Shown here piece by piece: positions 33,698 through 42,802 of a stretch of 64,000 nt of DNA. The translations under genes were made by a program, and so were the position numbers. Below the pieces are notes generated by a model. It made no database searches and had not been told where the DNA came from. It saw only the letters and a program-made list of their open reading frames with translations. Within the stretch, counting starts at the first letter, position 1. The number at the start of each line of letters is the position of its first letter. Source of the stretch: Elioraea thermophila (ex Habib et al. 2022) (GTDB lineage: Bacteria > Pseudomonadota > Alphaproteobacteria > Acetobacterales > Acetobacteraceae). Location: NCBI RefSeq assembly GCF_003336755.1, contig NZ_QMDI01000006.1, forward strand, positions 1 through 64,000, read 5' to 3'.

Positions 33698-35101
33698 ATG
33701 CTTGCCGATGACCGCGCGCGGGCGATCGCGACCGCACTCGCCCGCTTCGACGAGGGCGCCTTCCGCGAGCGCCTGGCGCGGCTGGTCGCCATCCCGTCGA
33801 CCAGCCAGGACCCCGCCCACGCTGCGGATCTCGACCGCTATCTGCGCGAGGGGATCGCGCCCTGGCTCGCCGAAATGGGGTTCAGGGTGGCGATCCATCC
33901 CAACCCGCAAGCGGGGCTTGGCCCGATCCTGGTCGCCCAGCGCCAAGAGGGCGAGGGGCTGCCGCGCGTGCTGTTCTATGGTCATGGCGATACGGTGCGC
34001 GGCCTTGACGAGCAGTGGTCGGCCGGGCTTTCGCCGTGGCGCCTCGCCGAGCGGGACGGTCTCTGGTACGGGCGCGGAACGGCCGACAACAAGGGGCAGC
34101 ATGCGCTGGGGCTCGCCGCCCTCGAGGCCGTGCTCGCCGCACGCGGCGGCAGGCTCGGCTTCAACCTCACCGTGCTGATCGAAACCGCGGAGGAGCGCGG
34201 CTCGGGCGGCCTGCGCGAGTTCGTCGCCGCCCACCGCGAGACCCTCGCCGCCGACGTGCTCATCGGCTCGGATGGCCCGCGCGTCGCGCCCGATCGGCCC
34301 ACCATCGCCTGCGGCTCGCGCGGCACCTTCCACTTCGACCTCGTCATCCGACGCCGCGCTGGCGGGGTGCACTCCGGCCACTGGGGCGGCATCACGCGCG
34401 ACCCGGCGGTCGAACTCGCGCACGTGCTGGCCGCGATCTGCGATCGCCAGGGTCGCATCCTCGTGCGTGAGTGGCTCCCCTCAGCCATCCCGGCTTCGGT
34501 GAAGGCCGCGCTCGCGGACTGCCCGGTGGGCGGTGGCGGCGAGGCGGCGGTGATCGACCCTGGCTGGGGAGAGCCGGGGCTCAGCCCGGCCGAGAAGATC
34601 TACGCCTGGACCGGTTTCATCGTGCTCGCGATGGTGTCCGGCAAGCCCGAAGCGCCGGTGAACGCCGTTGCCCCCGATGCCCGCGCGCATTGCCAGCTTC
34701 GCTATACGGTCGATGTCGATCCGGCGCGGTTCGTGCCGGCGCTGCGGGCGCATCTCGACGCCGCGGGGTTCAGCGATGTCGCCATCGAACATGCGGGCGT
34801 GCGCATGGCGGCGAGCCGCACCGACCCTGACCACCCTTGGGTGCGTTTCGCGGCCGACAGCCTCGCCGCCAGCCTCGGCCAGCCGGCGCTGATCCTGCCC
34901 AACGCGTCGGGTGGCTTGCCGGGCGACGTGTTCGTCGACGAGCTCGGCACGCCGCTCGTTTGGATCCCGCACAGCTACAATGGCTGCCGCCAACACGGGC
35001 CCGACGAGCATGCCGATCCGCGCCTTTTGCGCGAGGGGATGGCAGCGATGGCGGGGCTGTGGTGGGACCTCGGCCAAGGTGGTGCGCCGCGACGCCGCTG
35101 A
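33698..35101 (+). CDS. M20-family metallopeptidase / amidohydrolase
   Basis: This 467-residue protein has the di-zinc M20 fold: His96 and Asp98 in FYGHGDTVRG, Asp130 in GTADNKGQ, Glu165-Glu166 in TAEERGSG, Asp192 in GSDGP, and a C-terminal His in PHSYNGCRQH. Length and layout match dipeptidase-type members with a dimerisation lid. M20 enzymes include ArgE and other N-acyl amino-acid deacylases. Located 74 bases from the divergent dgcN, it could release L-glutamate from N-acetyl-L-glutamate; that is inference. The ATG start at MLADDRARAI fits the family. Confidence 0.85.
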   Translation: MLADDRARAIATALARFDEGAFRERLARLVAIPSTSQDPAHAADLDRYLREGIAPWLAEMGFRVAIHPNPQAGLGPILVAQRQEGEGLPRVLFYGHGDTVRGLDEQWSAGLSPWRLAERDGLWYGRGTADNKGQHALGLAALEAVLAARGGRLGFNLTVLIETAEERGSGGLREFVAAHRETLAADVLIGSDGPRVAPDRPTIACGSRGTFHFDLVIRRRAGGVHSGHWGGITRDPAVELAHVLAAICDRQGRILVREWLPSAIPASVKAALADCPVGGGGEAAVIDPGWGEPGLSPAEKIYAWTGFIVLAMVSGKPEAPVNAVAPDARAHCQLRYTVDVDPARFVPALRAHLDAAGFSDVAIEHAGVRMAASRTDPDHPWVRFAADSLAASLGQPALILPNASGGLPGDVFVDELGTPLVWIPHSYNGCRQHGPDEHADPRLLREGMAAMAGLWWDLGQGGAPRRR

Positions 35102-35118
35102 CGCGGCTCGACGCGACG

Positions 35119-36540
35119 ATGATTCTGCTCCTGCAGGCCGCACCGCTGGTCGCGATCGCCCTCTGCGCGCTGATCGGCATCGAACCGCTGCGCGCTGTGC
35201 TGGTCGCGCTCGCCCTCGCTCTGCTGGCGGCGGCGGTTTCCGTCGGTTCGGCCGACCTCCCGTCTCTCGTCGTCGCCGAGGTTGCGCGCGGTGCTTGGCT
35301 CGCCATCGCCCCGATCGCGATCACCCTCGCCGGACTGCTTTTCCATGCCACCGTCTCCGCGCGCGCCGGCACGGCGCGCAGAAGCGGGTCGCGAACCCAC
35401 GACGCGCTGTTCGATGCCTGCCTCCTGCGCGGGCCCTTCTTCGAGACCATCACCGGGTTCTCGGTCGGCGTGGTGTTCGCGCTCGGCGATCTCCGCATGC
35501 TCGGCGTGACGGGCGCGCTCGCCGGTGCCCTGTCCCTCTTTTCGCAGGTCTTGATCCCTTGGGGCGGGCTCGGCCCCGGCACTGCCATCGGCGCCGCACT
35601 CGCCGGGGTCGACCCTGCCCGGGTCGGCGCCGTCAATGCGTGGCTGAGCGCGGTCTGGCTCGTGCTGCTGTTGGCCCCGCTGTGGCGGCTCGCGCGGGAG
35701 GCCGGCCTTCCCGCCTCGGCCCGCGACAAGGCGGAGAGCGCCGCCACCATCCTCGCCCTCGGCGGGTTGCTCGTCGTCGCCAGCCGGTTCGTCGGCATCG
35801 AAGCGGCGGGGCTTCTTGCCCTCGCACCCGTGCTCGCCTGGCGGTTGCGCAAAGGGATGAGGGATGCGCGCGCCTGCCGGGCGGCCTTGCCCTACATGGT
35901 CCTGAGCGGGGCGCTGATCGCCACCCGTCTCGTCCCGCCGCTCGAGAGGATCCTCGTCGGCGCGGTGTCGTTCCGGCCTTGGCACGACCTGCCGGCCCTT
36001 GCTCCGCTTCATCATCCGGCCAGCGTCGTGTTCGCCGTCACGCTGCCGTTCCTGTTCGGCCTTCCCGCTCGGCGTGCGCTCGCAAGCACGGCGCTTCGCC
36101 GCGCCGTCAGGCCGTGCCTGCTTTTTCTCGGCTACGGGGCACTCGCGCGCCTTCTCGGCGGGTCCGGCGCGGCTGCCGCGGTGGCGCAGGCCGCCTCGAC
36201 GAGGGCCGGCGTCTTGCTCCCGCTTCTCGTGCCCCTGTTCGGCGCAGCGGGCGGCTTCTTCACCGGCACCAATGTCGGCTCCAACGCCCTGCTGATGCCG
36301 ATCCAGACCGAACTCGCCGCACGTCTCGATCTGCCGGTGGTCTTCGTCGCCGCGGTGCAGAATTTCACCGGCTCCGCCTTCTGCCTCGTCGCGCCGATGC
36401 GGCTCGGGGCGACGGCGGCGCTCGCCGGCGAAGGGGCGACGGGGGGCGCGATCGGTCGGTTGATCTGGCCGGCAGCGGCGCTCGCGCTGGCCGTCGCCGC
36501 CGTTGCAGTCCTCATCGCGCCGCGACTTCCGTGGCGCTGA
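35119..36540 (+). CDS. L-lactate permease-like (LctP family) transporter
   Basis: This 473-residue integral membrane protein has about twelve helices. Features such as LLRGPFFETITGFSVGVVF, a PWGGLGPGTAIGA segment and FFTGTNVGSNALLMPIQ resemble the LctP lactate/glycolate permease family, though it is shorter than the typical 530-560 residues. It starts 17 bases after the M20 peptidase stop, so the two are probably co-transcribed. A glycolate role would suit a RuBisCO-bearing organism, but substrate is not shown by the sequence. Confidence 0.75.
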   Translation: MILLLQAAPLVAIALCALIGIEPLRAVLVALALALLAAAVSVGSADLPSLVVAEVARGAWLAIAPIAITLAGLLFHATVSARAGTARRSGSRTHDALFDACLLRGPFFETITGFSVGVVFALGDLRMLGVTGALAGALSLFSQVLIPWGGLGPGTAIGAALAGVDPARVGAVNAWLSAVWLVLLLAPLWRLAREAGLPASARDKAESAATILALGGLLVVASRFVGIEAAGLLALAPVLAWRLRKGMRDARACRAALPYMVLSGALIATRLVPPLERILVGAVSFRPWHDLPALAPLHHPASVVFAVTLPFLFGLPARRALASTALRRAVRPCLLFLGYGALARLLGGSGAAAAVAQAASTRAGVLLPLLVPLFGAAGGFFTGTNVGSNALLMPIQTELAARLDLPVVFVAAVQNFTGSAFCLVAPMRLGATAALAGEGATGGAIGRLIWPAAALALAVAAVAVLIAPRLPWR

Positions 36541-36629
36541 ACCGACCCACGTGCGTTGCCGCCGGTCGTTCGCCTGCCTATGTTCGCGCGGTCGACCAGG
36601 CGCCCAGCGCCATAACCAGGGAGGACGAC

Positions 36630-37607
36630 ATGATGGTTCCGACACGACGCCTGTTGCTCGGCGCGCTTGCCGCCGCCGCCCTCGCCGCGCCGGCCGCGGC
36701 ACAGACCACCGTCACCATCACGCACGCGCTGCCGCTCGACAGCCACTACGGCGCCGGCAGCCAAGCCTTCAAGGAAGCCGTCGAGCGGCTCACCCAGGGC
36801 CGCTTCCGCGTCAACATCCAGCGCAACGACAACGAACGCGAGGCGATCGAGGCGACCCAGATCGGCACGCAGGAGTTCACCATCACCTCGACCGGGCCCG
36901 TCGGCAACTTCGTGCGCGAGGTGCTGGTGCTCGACATTCCGTTCCTGTTCCGCGACTACGAACACGCGCGCGGCGTGCTCGATGGCCCGATCGGGCAGGA
37001 GCTCCTCGCCAAGTTCACCCCGCGCGGCCTGATCGGCGTCGCCTGGATGGAGAACGGCTTCCGCAACCTCACCAATTCGCGCCGTGAGGTCGCTACCCCC
37101 GCCGACGTGCAGGGGCTGAAGATCCGCACCATGGAAAACCAGGTGCACATGCGCGCCTTCCAGACGCTCGGCGCGCTGCCCACCCCGATGGCGTTCAGCG
37201 AGCTGGTGCCGGCGCTGCAACAGGGCACGGTGGACGGGCAGGAGAATCCGATCCCCGTCATCGTCGCCAACAACCTCAACCAGGTGCAGCGCTTCCTCTC
37301 GCTCACCCGCCACGTCTATTCGCCGGCGGTGCTGATCGCGAATCCGGCGTTCTGGAATCGCCTCAACGCGCAGGATCGCGCGGCCTTCCAGGAGGCGGCG
37401 AAGGCGGCGGTGAAGGCAAACCGCGACCGCGTGACGGCGGATGAGCAGCGCGGCGTCGCACTCCTGCGCGAACGCGGCATGACGGTGCGCACGGAGGTCG
37501 ACACCGCCGCCTTCCAGGCCGCGCTCGCGCCGGCCTTCGAGCAGTACAACCGTCAGTTCGACGCCGCGCTGATCGCGCGCATCCGCGACTGGAAACCGGG
37601 CAGCTGA
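36630..37607 (+). CDS. dctP: TRAP transporter periplasmic binding protein DctP (second system)
   Basis: This 325-residue protein starts with a signal peptide ([21 protein letters not shown]). Its DctP core includes THALPLDSHYGAGSQAFKEAV, DIPFLFRDYEHARGVLDG, LKIRTMENQVHMRAFQTLG and PMAFSELVPALQQGTVDGQE, with the conserved substrate arginine in KIRTMEN. GGGAGG precedes the first of two consecutive ATG codons. It heads an operon with DctQ and DctM. Substrate unknown. Confidence 0.93.
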   Translation: MMVPTRRLLLGALAAAALAAPAAAQTTVTITHALPLDSHYGAGSQAFKEAVERLTQGRFRVNIQRNDNEREAIEATQIGTQEFTITSTGPVGNFVREVLVLDIPFLFRDYEHARGVLDGPIGQELLAKFTPRGLIGVAWMENGFRNLTNSRREVATPADVQGLKIRTMENQVHMRAFQTLGALPTPMAFSELVPALQQGTVDGQENPIPVIVANNLNQVQRFLSLTRHVYSPAVLIANPAFWNRLNAQDRAAFQEAAKAAVKANRDRVTADEQRGVALLRERGMTVRTEVDTAAFQAALAPAFEQYNRQFDAALIARIRDWKPGS

Positions 37608-38107
37608 TGCGCGGGCTCGCCCGCGCCTTCCTCCTCCTGGAGAGGGTGACCACGCAGGCGGCGCTCGCCGCCGCCTGCGCCGCCCTTCTCGTCGCCTTTG
37701 TGGCTGGCGCGTGGCAGGTGTTCACGCGCTTCGTGCTCGCTGAGCCCTCTCCCTGGTCGGAGGCGCTGGTGCGCCAGGCACTAATCTGGATGGTGCTGCT
37801 CGGCCTCGCCGGTGCGATCCGCCAGGGTGCCCTGGTCGCGATCGACATCGCGCGTACCGCGGCCCGGGGCTGGCTGCGGCGCGTGATCGAACTCGTCATC
37901 CTCGCCGCCATCCTCGCCCTCTTCGGGGTGCTGTTCTGGTTCGGTTGGGCGATGGCCGAGCGGGTCCGGTTCCAGTCGATCGCCGGTCTCGAGGTCTCGA
38001 TCGCCTGGGGCTACGCGGCGATCCCCGTCGGTTCGGTGTTCGCCATCGTCGCCGCCATCGCCGCCCTGCTCGAGCCACGGCGCGACGAGGCGGCGGGTTC
38101 AACCTGA
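37607..38107 (+). CDS. dctQ: TRAP transporter small membrane subunit DctQ (second system)
   Basis: This 166-residue protein has four helices with the DctQ pattern (WQVFTRFVLAEPSPWSEALVR, LIWMVLLGLAGAIRQGALVA). Its ATG shares one base with the dctP stop (TGATG), indicating tight coupling. It anchors the DctM subunit. Confidence 0.9.
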   Translation: MRGLARAFLLLERVTTQAALAAACAALLVAFVAGAWQVFTRFVLAEPSPWSEALVRQALIWMVLLGLAGAIRQGALVAIDIARTAARGWLRRVIELVILAAILALFGVLFWFGWAMAERVRFQSIAGLEVSIAWGYAAIPVGSVFAIVAAIAALLEPRRDEAAGST

Positions 38108-38139
38108 CCTCTCGGTGCGACTGAAGGGGAAACCGACCG

Positions 38140-39417
38140 ATGGCCGGCACAATGCTTGCGATCATGCTCGTGCTGTTCGCGCTTTCCGTGCCGGTGGCGG
38201 TCGCAATCGGCCTCGCCGCCATCGCGGGCATCGAGTTCTACACCCGCTTCCCGCTCATCGTCGCCGCGCAGCAGATCTACGTCGCGCTCGATCGCTTCCC
38301 GCTCGCCGCCATTCCGTTCTTCATCCTCGCCGGCAACCTGATGGAGACTGGTGGCATCTCGCGCCGGCTGATCGCTTTCGCCCGCGCGCTCGTCGGCGGC
38401 GTGCAGGGGGGACTCGCGGTCACCACCGTGCTCACCTGCATGATCTTCGCCGCCATCTCCGGCTCCTCGGTCGCCACCACCTTCGCCATCGGCGCGATCA
38501 TGATCCCCGCCCTGAAACGGCTCGGCTATCCGGCCGGCTTCGCGGCGTCGCTGCAGGCCTCCTCGGCCGAACTCGGCGTGGTCATTCCGCCTTCGATCCC
38601 GATGATCCTCTACGGTGTCGCGACCCAGACCTCGATCCCTGAACTGTTCATCGCCGGGTTCGGGCCGGGCCTGCTGATTGCCACTGTTCTTTCCCTCCTC
38701 GTGCTCGGCTGGTGCCGCGTCAACGGCTGGGGCAAGGCGGACGGGGAGGGACGGATGGGCATCCTGCAGGCGGGTCGCGAGGCCTTCTTCGCCCTCCTGA
38801 TGCCGGTCATCGTGCTGGGCGGCATCTACGGCGGCGTCACGACGCCGACCGAAGCTTCCGTCATCGCCGTCGCCTACGCCCTGGTGGTCGGATTGCTCAT
38901 CCACCGCGAGCTTCGGCTGAGCCATCTCTACGGCATCTTCCGCCGCTCCGTGATCACCTCCAGCGTGATCATGTTCATCATCGCGACTGCCGGCCTGTTC
39001 TCGTGGCTGCTCAATCGCCAGCGCGTGCCGGACCTCATGGCGGAGTGGCTGGTCGAGACCTTCGGCACGCCCGCGCTCTACCTGCTCGGGGTCAATGCCT
39101 TCCTCTTCGTGGTCGGCATGTTCGTCGAGACCTCGGCCTCGATCATCGTGCTCGGCCCCATCCTCGCCCCCGCCGCCGTCCGGTTCGGCATCGATCCGGT
39201 GCACTTCGGCATCATCATGGTGGTGAACCTCGCGCTCGGCATGGTGACACCGCCCTTCGGCGTGAACCTCTTCGCCGCCGCCCAAGTCGCGGAGACGGGG
39301 ATCGATCGGATGATTCGCTACCTGCCGGTGTTCATCCTCGCCGTGCTCGTTTGTCTCGGTATCATCACCTATGTGCCGCAGCTGAGCCTCGGCCTGCGCG
39401 ATCTCCTCTATCGCTGA
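38140..39417 (+). CDS. dctM: TRAP transporter large membrane subunit DctM (second system)
   Basis: This 425-residue protein contains the DctM motifs IFAAISGSSVATTFAIGAI, GVVIPPSIPMILYGVATQTS and MVVNLALGMVTPPFGVNLF. It makes the substrate channel with the upstream DctQ. The gene follows dctQ by 32 bases. Its last ten bases overlap the end of the convergent livM gene. Confidence 0.93.
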   Translation: MAGTMLAIMLVLFALSVPVAVAIGLAAIAGIEFYTRFPLIVAAQQIYVALDRFPLAAIPFFILAGNLMETGGISRRLIAFARALVGGVQGGLAVTTVLTCMIFAAISGSSVATTFAIGAIMIPALKRLGYPAGFAASLQASSAELGVVIPPSIPMILYGVATQTSIPELFIAGFGPGLLIATVLSLLVLGWCRVNGWGKADGEGRMGILQAGREAFFALLMPVIVLGGIYGGVTTPTEASVIAVAYALVVGLLIHRELRLSHLYGIFRRSVITSSVIMFIIATAGLFSWLLNRQRVPDLMAEWLVETFGTPALYLLGVNAFLFVVGMFVETSASIIVLGPILAPAAVRFGIDPVHFGIIMVVNLALGMVTPPFGVNLFAAAQVAETGIDRMIRYLPVFILAVLVCLGIITYVPQLSLGLRDLLYR

Positions 39418-40340
39418 GGCGATCCGATCCGCTCGCCGATCAGCCCTTCAGGGCGGGCGAGCAGGATGACCTGCAGCGCAAGCCCGATCAGGAACAGGCG
39501 GACATAGGCCGCGCGTGTGGCCGCCTCGCCGGGCAGTTGCGCGGCGAGCCAATCCGTCGCCGCCCACACCGCCCACACCGCGAACGCGCCCGCCACCGCG
39601 CCCCAGTTGTTGCCCGACCCGCCGGCGATCAGCATCACCCAGACGAGGAAGGTGACGGTGACGGGCTCGAGCGCGTCGGGCCCGATGAACTTGAAGAAGG
39701 CCGTCATCATCGCGCCCCCGAGCCCCATGAAGGCGGCACCGAGCAGGAAGGCGTGCAGTCGGAGCCGGGCGGGGTTCTTGCCCGCCGCCTTCGCCGCCTC
39801 CTCGTCATCGCGCACCGCCCGCAGCGCCCGGCCGAAGGGACTCTTCGCGGTCGCCTGCGCGGCGGCGAACAGCAGGACGAGTACAGTCGCGACGAGGACA
39901 AGGAACGCGACCTGGCCCATCGGCGTGCCGAGGGATTCGAAGGGGCGCGGGATCGCGGTGACACCGAGCGGACCACCCGTGAGCCAGTCCTCGTTGCGGG
40001 CGACGAGGCGGACGATCTCGGCGATGCCGATGGTGGCGATGGCGAGGTAGTCGGCGCGCAGGCGGAGCGCGATGGCGCCGATGGGAAGCGCGAGCAGGGC
40101 GGCGGCGGCAGCGGCGGCGGGCCAGGCGAGCCACCAGGGCACGCCGAAGCCCCCGACATGCGTGGGCGACGGCGCGGCCGTCAGCAGCGCGGCGGTGTAG
40201 GCCCCGACGGCGACGAACCCGAGGCCGCCGAAGTTCATCAGCCCCGTGAGCCCCCATTGCAGGTTCAGCCCGAGGGTCAGCACCGCGTAGATGCCGGCGA
40301 GCGTGCCCAGCGTCGCGGCGTAGAGGAGCGCCTGTTCCAT
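39408..40340 (-). CDS. livM: Branched-chain amino-acid ABC transporter permease LivM
   Basis: This 310-residue membrane protein has eight to nine helices and the LivM features LTGLMNFGGLGFVAVGAYTAALL and RLRADYLAIATIGIAEIVRL. The coupling loop reads GRALRAVRDDEEAAKAAGKNP. It is the last gene of the Liv operon, three bases after livH, and its 3' end overlaps dctM. It forms the channel with LivH. Confidence 0.92.
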   Translation of the reverse strand: MEQALLYAATLGTLAGIYAVLTLGLNLQWGLTGLMNFGGLGFVAVGAYTAALLTAAPSPTHVGGFGVPWWLAWPAAAAAAALLALPIGAIALRLRADYLAIATIGIAEIVRLVARNEDWLTGGPLGVTAIPRPFESLGTPMGQVAFLVLVATVLVLLFAAAQATAKSPFGRALRAVRDDEEAAKAAGKNPARLRLHAFLLGAAFMGLGGAMMTAFFKFIGPDALEPVTVTFLVWVMLIAGGSGNNWGAVAGAFAVWAVWAATDWLAAQLPGEAATRAAYVRLFLIGLALQVILLARPEGLIGERIGSPQR

Positions 40341-40343
40341 GGC

Positions 40344-41228
40344 TCAGATCATGCCCCGGAAGAGCCCCTGCGGCCGCAGGAGCAAGGTCGCGATCAACAC
40401 GACGAAGGCGACCGCCGACTTGTAGGTGGGCTGAAGGAGCGGCGCGCCATCGAGCAGCGGGTAGGTCGAGCACTCCTCGGCGAGCCCGAGGATCACGCCG
40501 CCGAACGCGGCACCCCAAGGCCTGCCGATGCCGCCCAGGATGGCGGCGGCGAAGGAGGCGAGCAGCACGTTGAAGCCCATCACCGGTTGCAGTTGCGTAT
40601 CGAGGCCGAGGAAGACGCCGGCCACCGCCACCAGCACGGCGGCGATGATCCAGGTGAGACGGATCACCGCGTTCGTCGCGACCCCGGTGATGCGGGCGAG
40701 ATCGGGATCGTCCGCCATCGCGCGCATCGCCCGCCCCGCCCGCGTGCGCGAGAGGATGAGATGGAGGATGAGGGCGCAGAGCGCAGCGCCGAGGATGATC
40801 CAGACGTGACGCGACTGGATCCTGATCCCTTCGAAGACGAGAGGCGGAACGATCGGGCGCGGGAACGTCACCGGCGTCGGGCCGAAGAAGAGATAGATCA
40901 GCGCCCGCAGCATCAGCGCCACGCCGAAGGAGGAAATCAGCAGGACCGCGGGCAGGCTCCTGCGCAGGCGCGCATAGAACAGCGCATCGGCGACGAGCGC
41001 TGCGGGCACGGTCGCGGCGGCGGCGAAGGGAATCGAGGCCCACACACTGATGTCGAGCCCCGTCGAGGCGGCGAGCGCGACATAGGCGCCGAGCGCCATC
41101 AGGTCGCCGTGCGCGAAATGGGCGAACCGCATCACGCCGTAGATGAGCGAGAGCCCAATGGCCGAGAGCGCATAGATGGCGCCGAGCACGAGGCCGGGGA
41201 TGAGGTAGAAGTTGACGAACTCGAGCAT
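40344..41228 (-). CDS. livH: Branched-chain amino-acid ABC transporter permease LivH
   Basis: This 294-residue membrane protein has the LivH opening LIPGLVLGAIYALSAIGLSLIYG and MRFAHFAHGDLMALGAYVAL. The coupling loop is TRAGRAMRAMADDPDLARITG. The gene starts 78 bases after livF. Substrates of this family include branched-chain amino acids, amides and urea; the exact one is unknown. Confidence 0.92.
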   Translation of the reverse strand: MLEFVNFYLIPGLVLGAIYALSAIGLSLIYGVMRFAHFAHGDLMALGAYVALAASTGLDISVWASIPFAAAATVPAALVADALFYARLRRSLPAVLLISSFGVALMLRALIYLFFGPTPVTFPRPIVPPLVFEGIRIQSRHVWIILGAALCALILHLILSRTRAGRAMRAMADDPDLARITGVATNAVIRLTWIIAAVLVAVAGVFLGLDTQLQPVMGFNVLLASFAAAILGGIGRPWGAAFGGVILGLAEECSTYPLLDGAPLLQPTYKSAVAFVVLIATLLLRPQGLFRGMI

Positions 41229-41306
41229 CAGGCGCGCCGTGGCGACGGGGACGGCAGGAGGGCGGGCGGCGCAGGACCACCGCCGAGAAGCGAGGCACGC
41301 ATCGTC

Positions 41307-42011
41307 TCACCCCCCGAGGAACAGCCGGCCGATGTCGGGGTCGGCGAGCAGCGCGGGGCCCGGCGCGGTGGCGCGGTTGCGCCCCATCGCCAGCACCACG
41401 CCGCGATCGGCGATCGCGAGTGCCGGCCGCGCGTTCTGCTCCACCATCAGCACGCCGATGCCCGCCCGCGCGATCTCCTGCACGCGGGCGAAGATCACCC
41501 CGCAGAACTTGGGCGACAGCCCGGCGGTCGGTTCGTCGAGCATGATCAGCCGCGGCTCCAGCATCAGCGCGCGGGCGATCGCCACCATCTGCCTCTGTCC
41601 GCCCGAGAGCCGCCCGGCCGGGGTGGCGAGCTTGGCGGCAAGATCCGGGAACAGGGCGAGCGCCCGTTCCTTCCCGTCGCGGAACTTCTCCGGCCGAGCA
41701 TAGACGCCCATGGCGAGGTTCTCCTCGACGGTGAGAGAGGGGAAGACGTTGCGCTCCTGCGGCACGTAAGCGAGGCCACGCAGCACCATGCTCTCCGCCG
41801 GTGCGTTGGCGATCTCCTCCCCCGCGAGCCGCACGTGGCCTGCGCGAATGCGCACGAGGCCGGCGATGGCCTTCATCAGGGTGGATTTGCCCGCCCCGTT
41901 GGCGCCGACGATGACGACCACCTCGCCCGAGTCGGCATCGAGATCGACCCCGTTCAGGATATCGGTCTCGCCGTAGCCGCCGACGACTCCACGAACCTCG
42001 AGAAGCGCCAT
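41307..42011 (-). CDS. livF: Branched-chain amino-acid ABC transporter ATPase LivF
   Basis: This 234-residue ATPase has Walker A GANGAGKSTLMKA, signature LSGGQRQMVAIARAL and Walker B MLDEPTAGLSPKF. The IVGANGAGKST and VPQERNVFPSLTVEENL segments are characteristic of LivF. Its ATG shares one base with the livG stop. It works with LivG. Confidence 0.95.
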   Translation of the reverse strand: MALLEVRGVVGGYGETDILNGVDLDADSGEVVVIVGANGAGKSTLMKAIAGLVRIRAGHVRLAGEEIANAPAESMVLRGLAYVPQERNVFPSLTVEENLAMGVYARPEKFRDGKERALALFPDLAAKLATPAGRLSGGQRQMVAIARALMLEPRLIMLDEPTAGLSPKFCGVIFARVQEIARAGIGVLMVEQNARPALAIADRGVVLAMGRNRATAPGPALLADPDIGRLFLGG

Positions 42012-42802
42012 CAGTGCAGGTCGAACGTCATGCCGAGATAGGCCTCGGCCACCCGAGGATCATTCCGGACTTCGCCCATCGAGCCCGCGGCGATGACGCG
42101 GCCCTCGGCAAGGCAATACACGCGGGTACACAGATCGGCGACGAGGTCGAGGTCGTGTTCGATGACGAGGAAGGTGATTGCCTCCTCGCGGTTCAGCGCG
42201 GCGATCGTCTCCGCGATCTCGCGCAACAGCGTGCGATTGACGCCGGCGGCCGGTTCGTCGAGCAGGATCACGTTCGCCCCGCTCATCAGCGCCCGGCCGA
42301 GTTCGACGAGCTTCTTCTGCCCGCCCGACAAGGCGGTGGCCGGCGCCTCGGCATGGCGGGCGAGATTGAGCCGCTGGAGCACCGCCATCGCCCGCGCGCG
42401 CAACACGTCCTCCTCGCGCCTGATTCGCCCCCGCGCCAACCACGGCGCGGGCAGCCGCTCGCCCGACTGGTTCGGGGCGGCGACCATCAGGTTCTCCACC
42501 ACCGTCATGCGCGGAAACAGGCGCGGGATCTGGAAGGTGCGCGCGAGCCCCCGCGCGTGCAGCCGCCAGGGTGGTTCGCCGGTGACGTCCTCGCCACGCA
42601 GGCGGATCGTTCCGTCGTCAGGCGGCAGGAACCCCGCGATGATGGAGAACAGCGTGGACTTGCCCGCGCCGTTCGGCCCGATCAGCCCGGTGATCGAGCC
42701 TTCGGCGACCTCGAGGGAGACGGAATCGAGGGCGACGAAGCCGCCGAAGCGCTTCGTCACCCCCGAAACGGCGAGCGCGGGCGGCTCTGCCCGCGCGGTC
42801 AA
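42011..42802 (-). CDS. livG: Branched-chain amino-acid ABC transporter ATPase LivG
   Basis: This ATPase is about 263 residues if translation begins at the TTG at 42802, which overlaps the binding-protein stop in TTGA. No ATG lies near the expected start; a GTG in VTKRFGG would cut the first strand. Motifs are Walker A GPNGAGKSTLFS, signature LSGGQKKLVELGRAL and Walker B LLDEPAAGVN, plus the LivG-specific ARTFQIPRLFPRMTVVENL. It pairs with LivF. Confidence 0.9.
   Translation of the reverse strand: MTARAEPPALAVSGVTKRFGGFVALDSVSLEVAEGSITGLIGPNGAGKSTLFSIIAGFLPPDDGTIRLRGEDVTGEPPWRLHARGLARTFQIPRLFPRMTVVENLMVAAPNQSGERLPAPWLARGRIRREEDVLRARAMAVLQRLNLARHAEAPATALSGGQKKLVELGRALMSGANVILLDEPAAGVNRTLLREIAETIAALNREEAITFLVIEHDLDLVADLCTRVYCLAEGRVIAAGSMGEVRNDPRVAEAYLGMTFDLH

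Noticed and set aside
38712-42041. A plus-strand open frame of over 1,100 codons opposite the Liv operon
   Set aside because: Highly charged, low-complexity translation with no domain; the opposite strand encodes LivM, LivH and LivF with all expected motifs.
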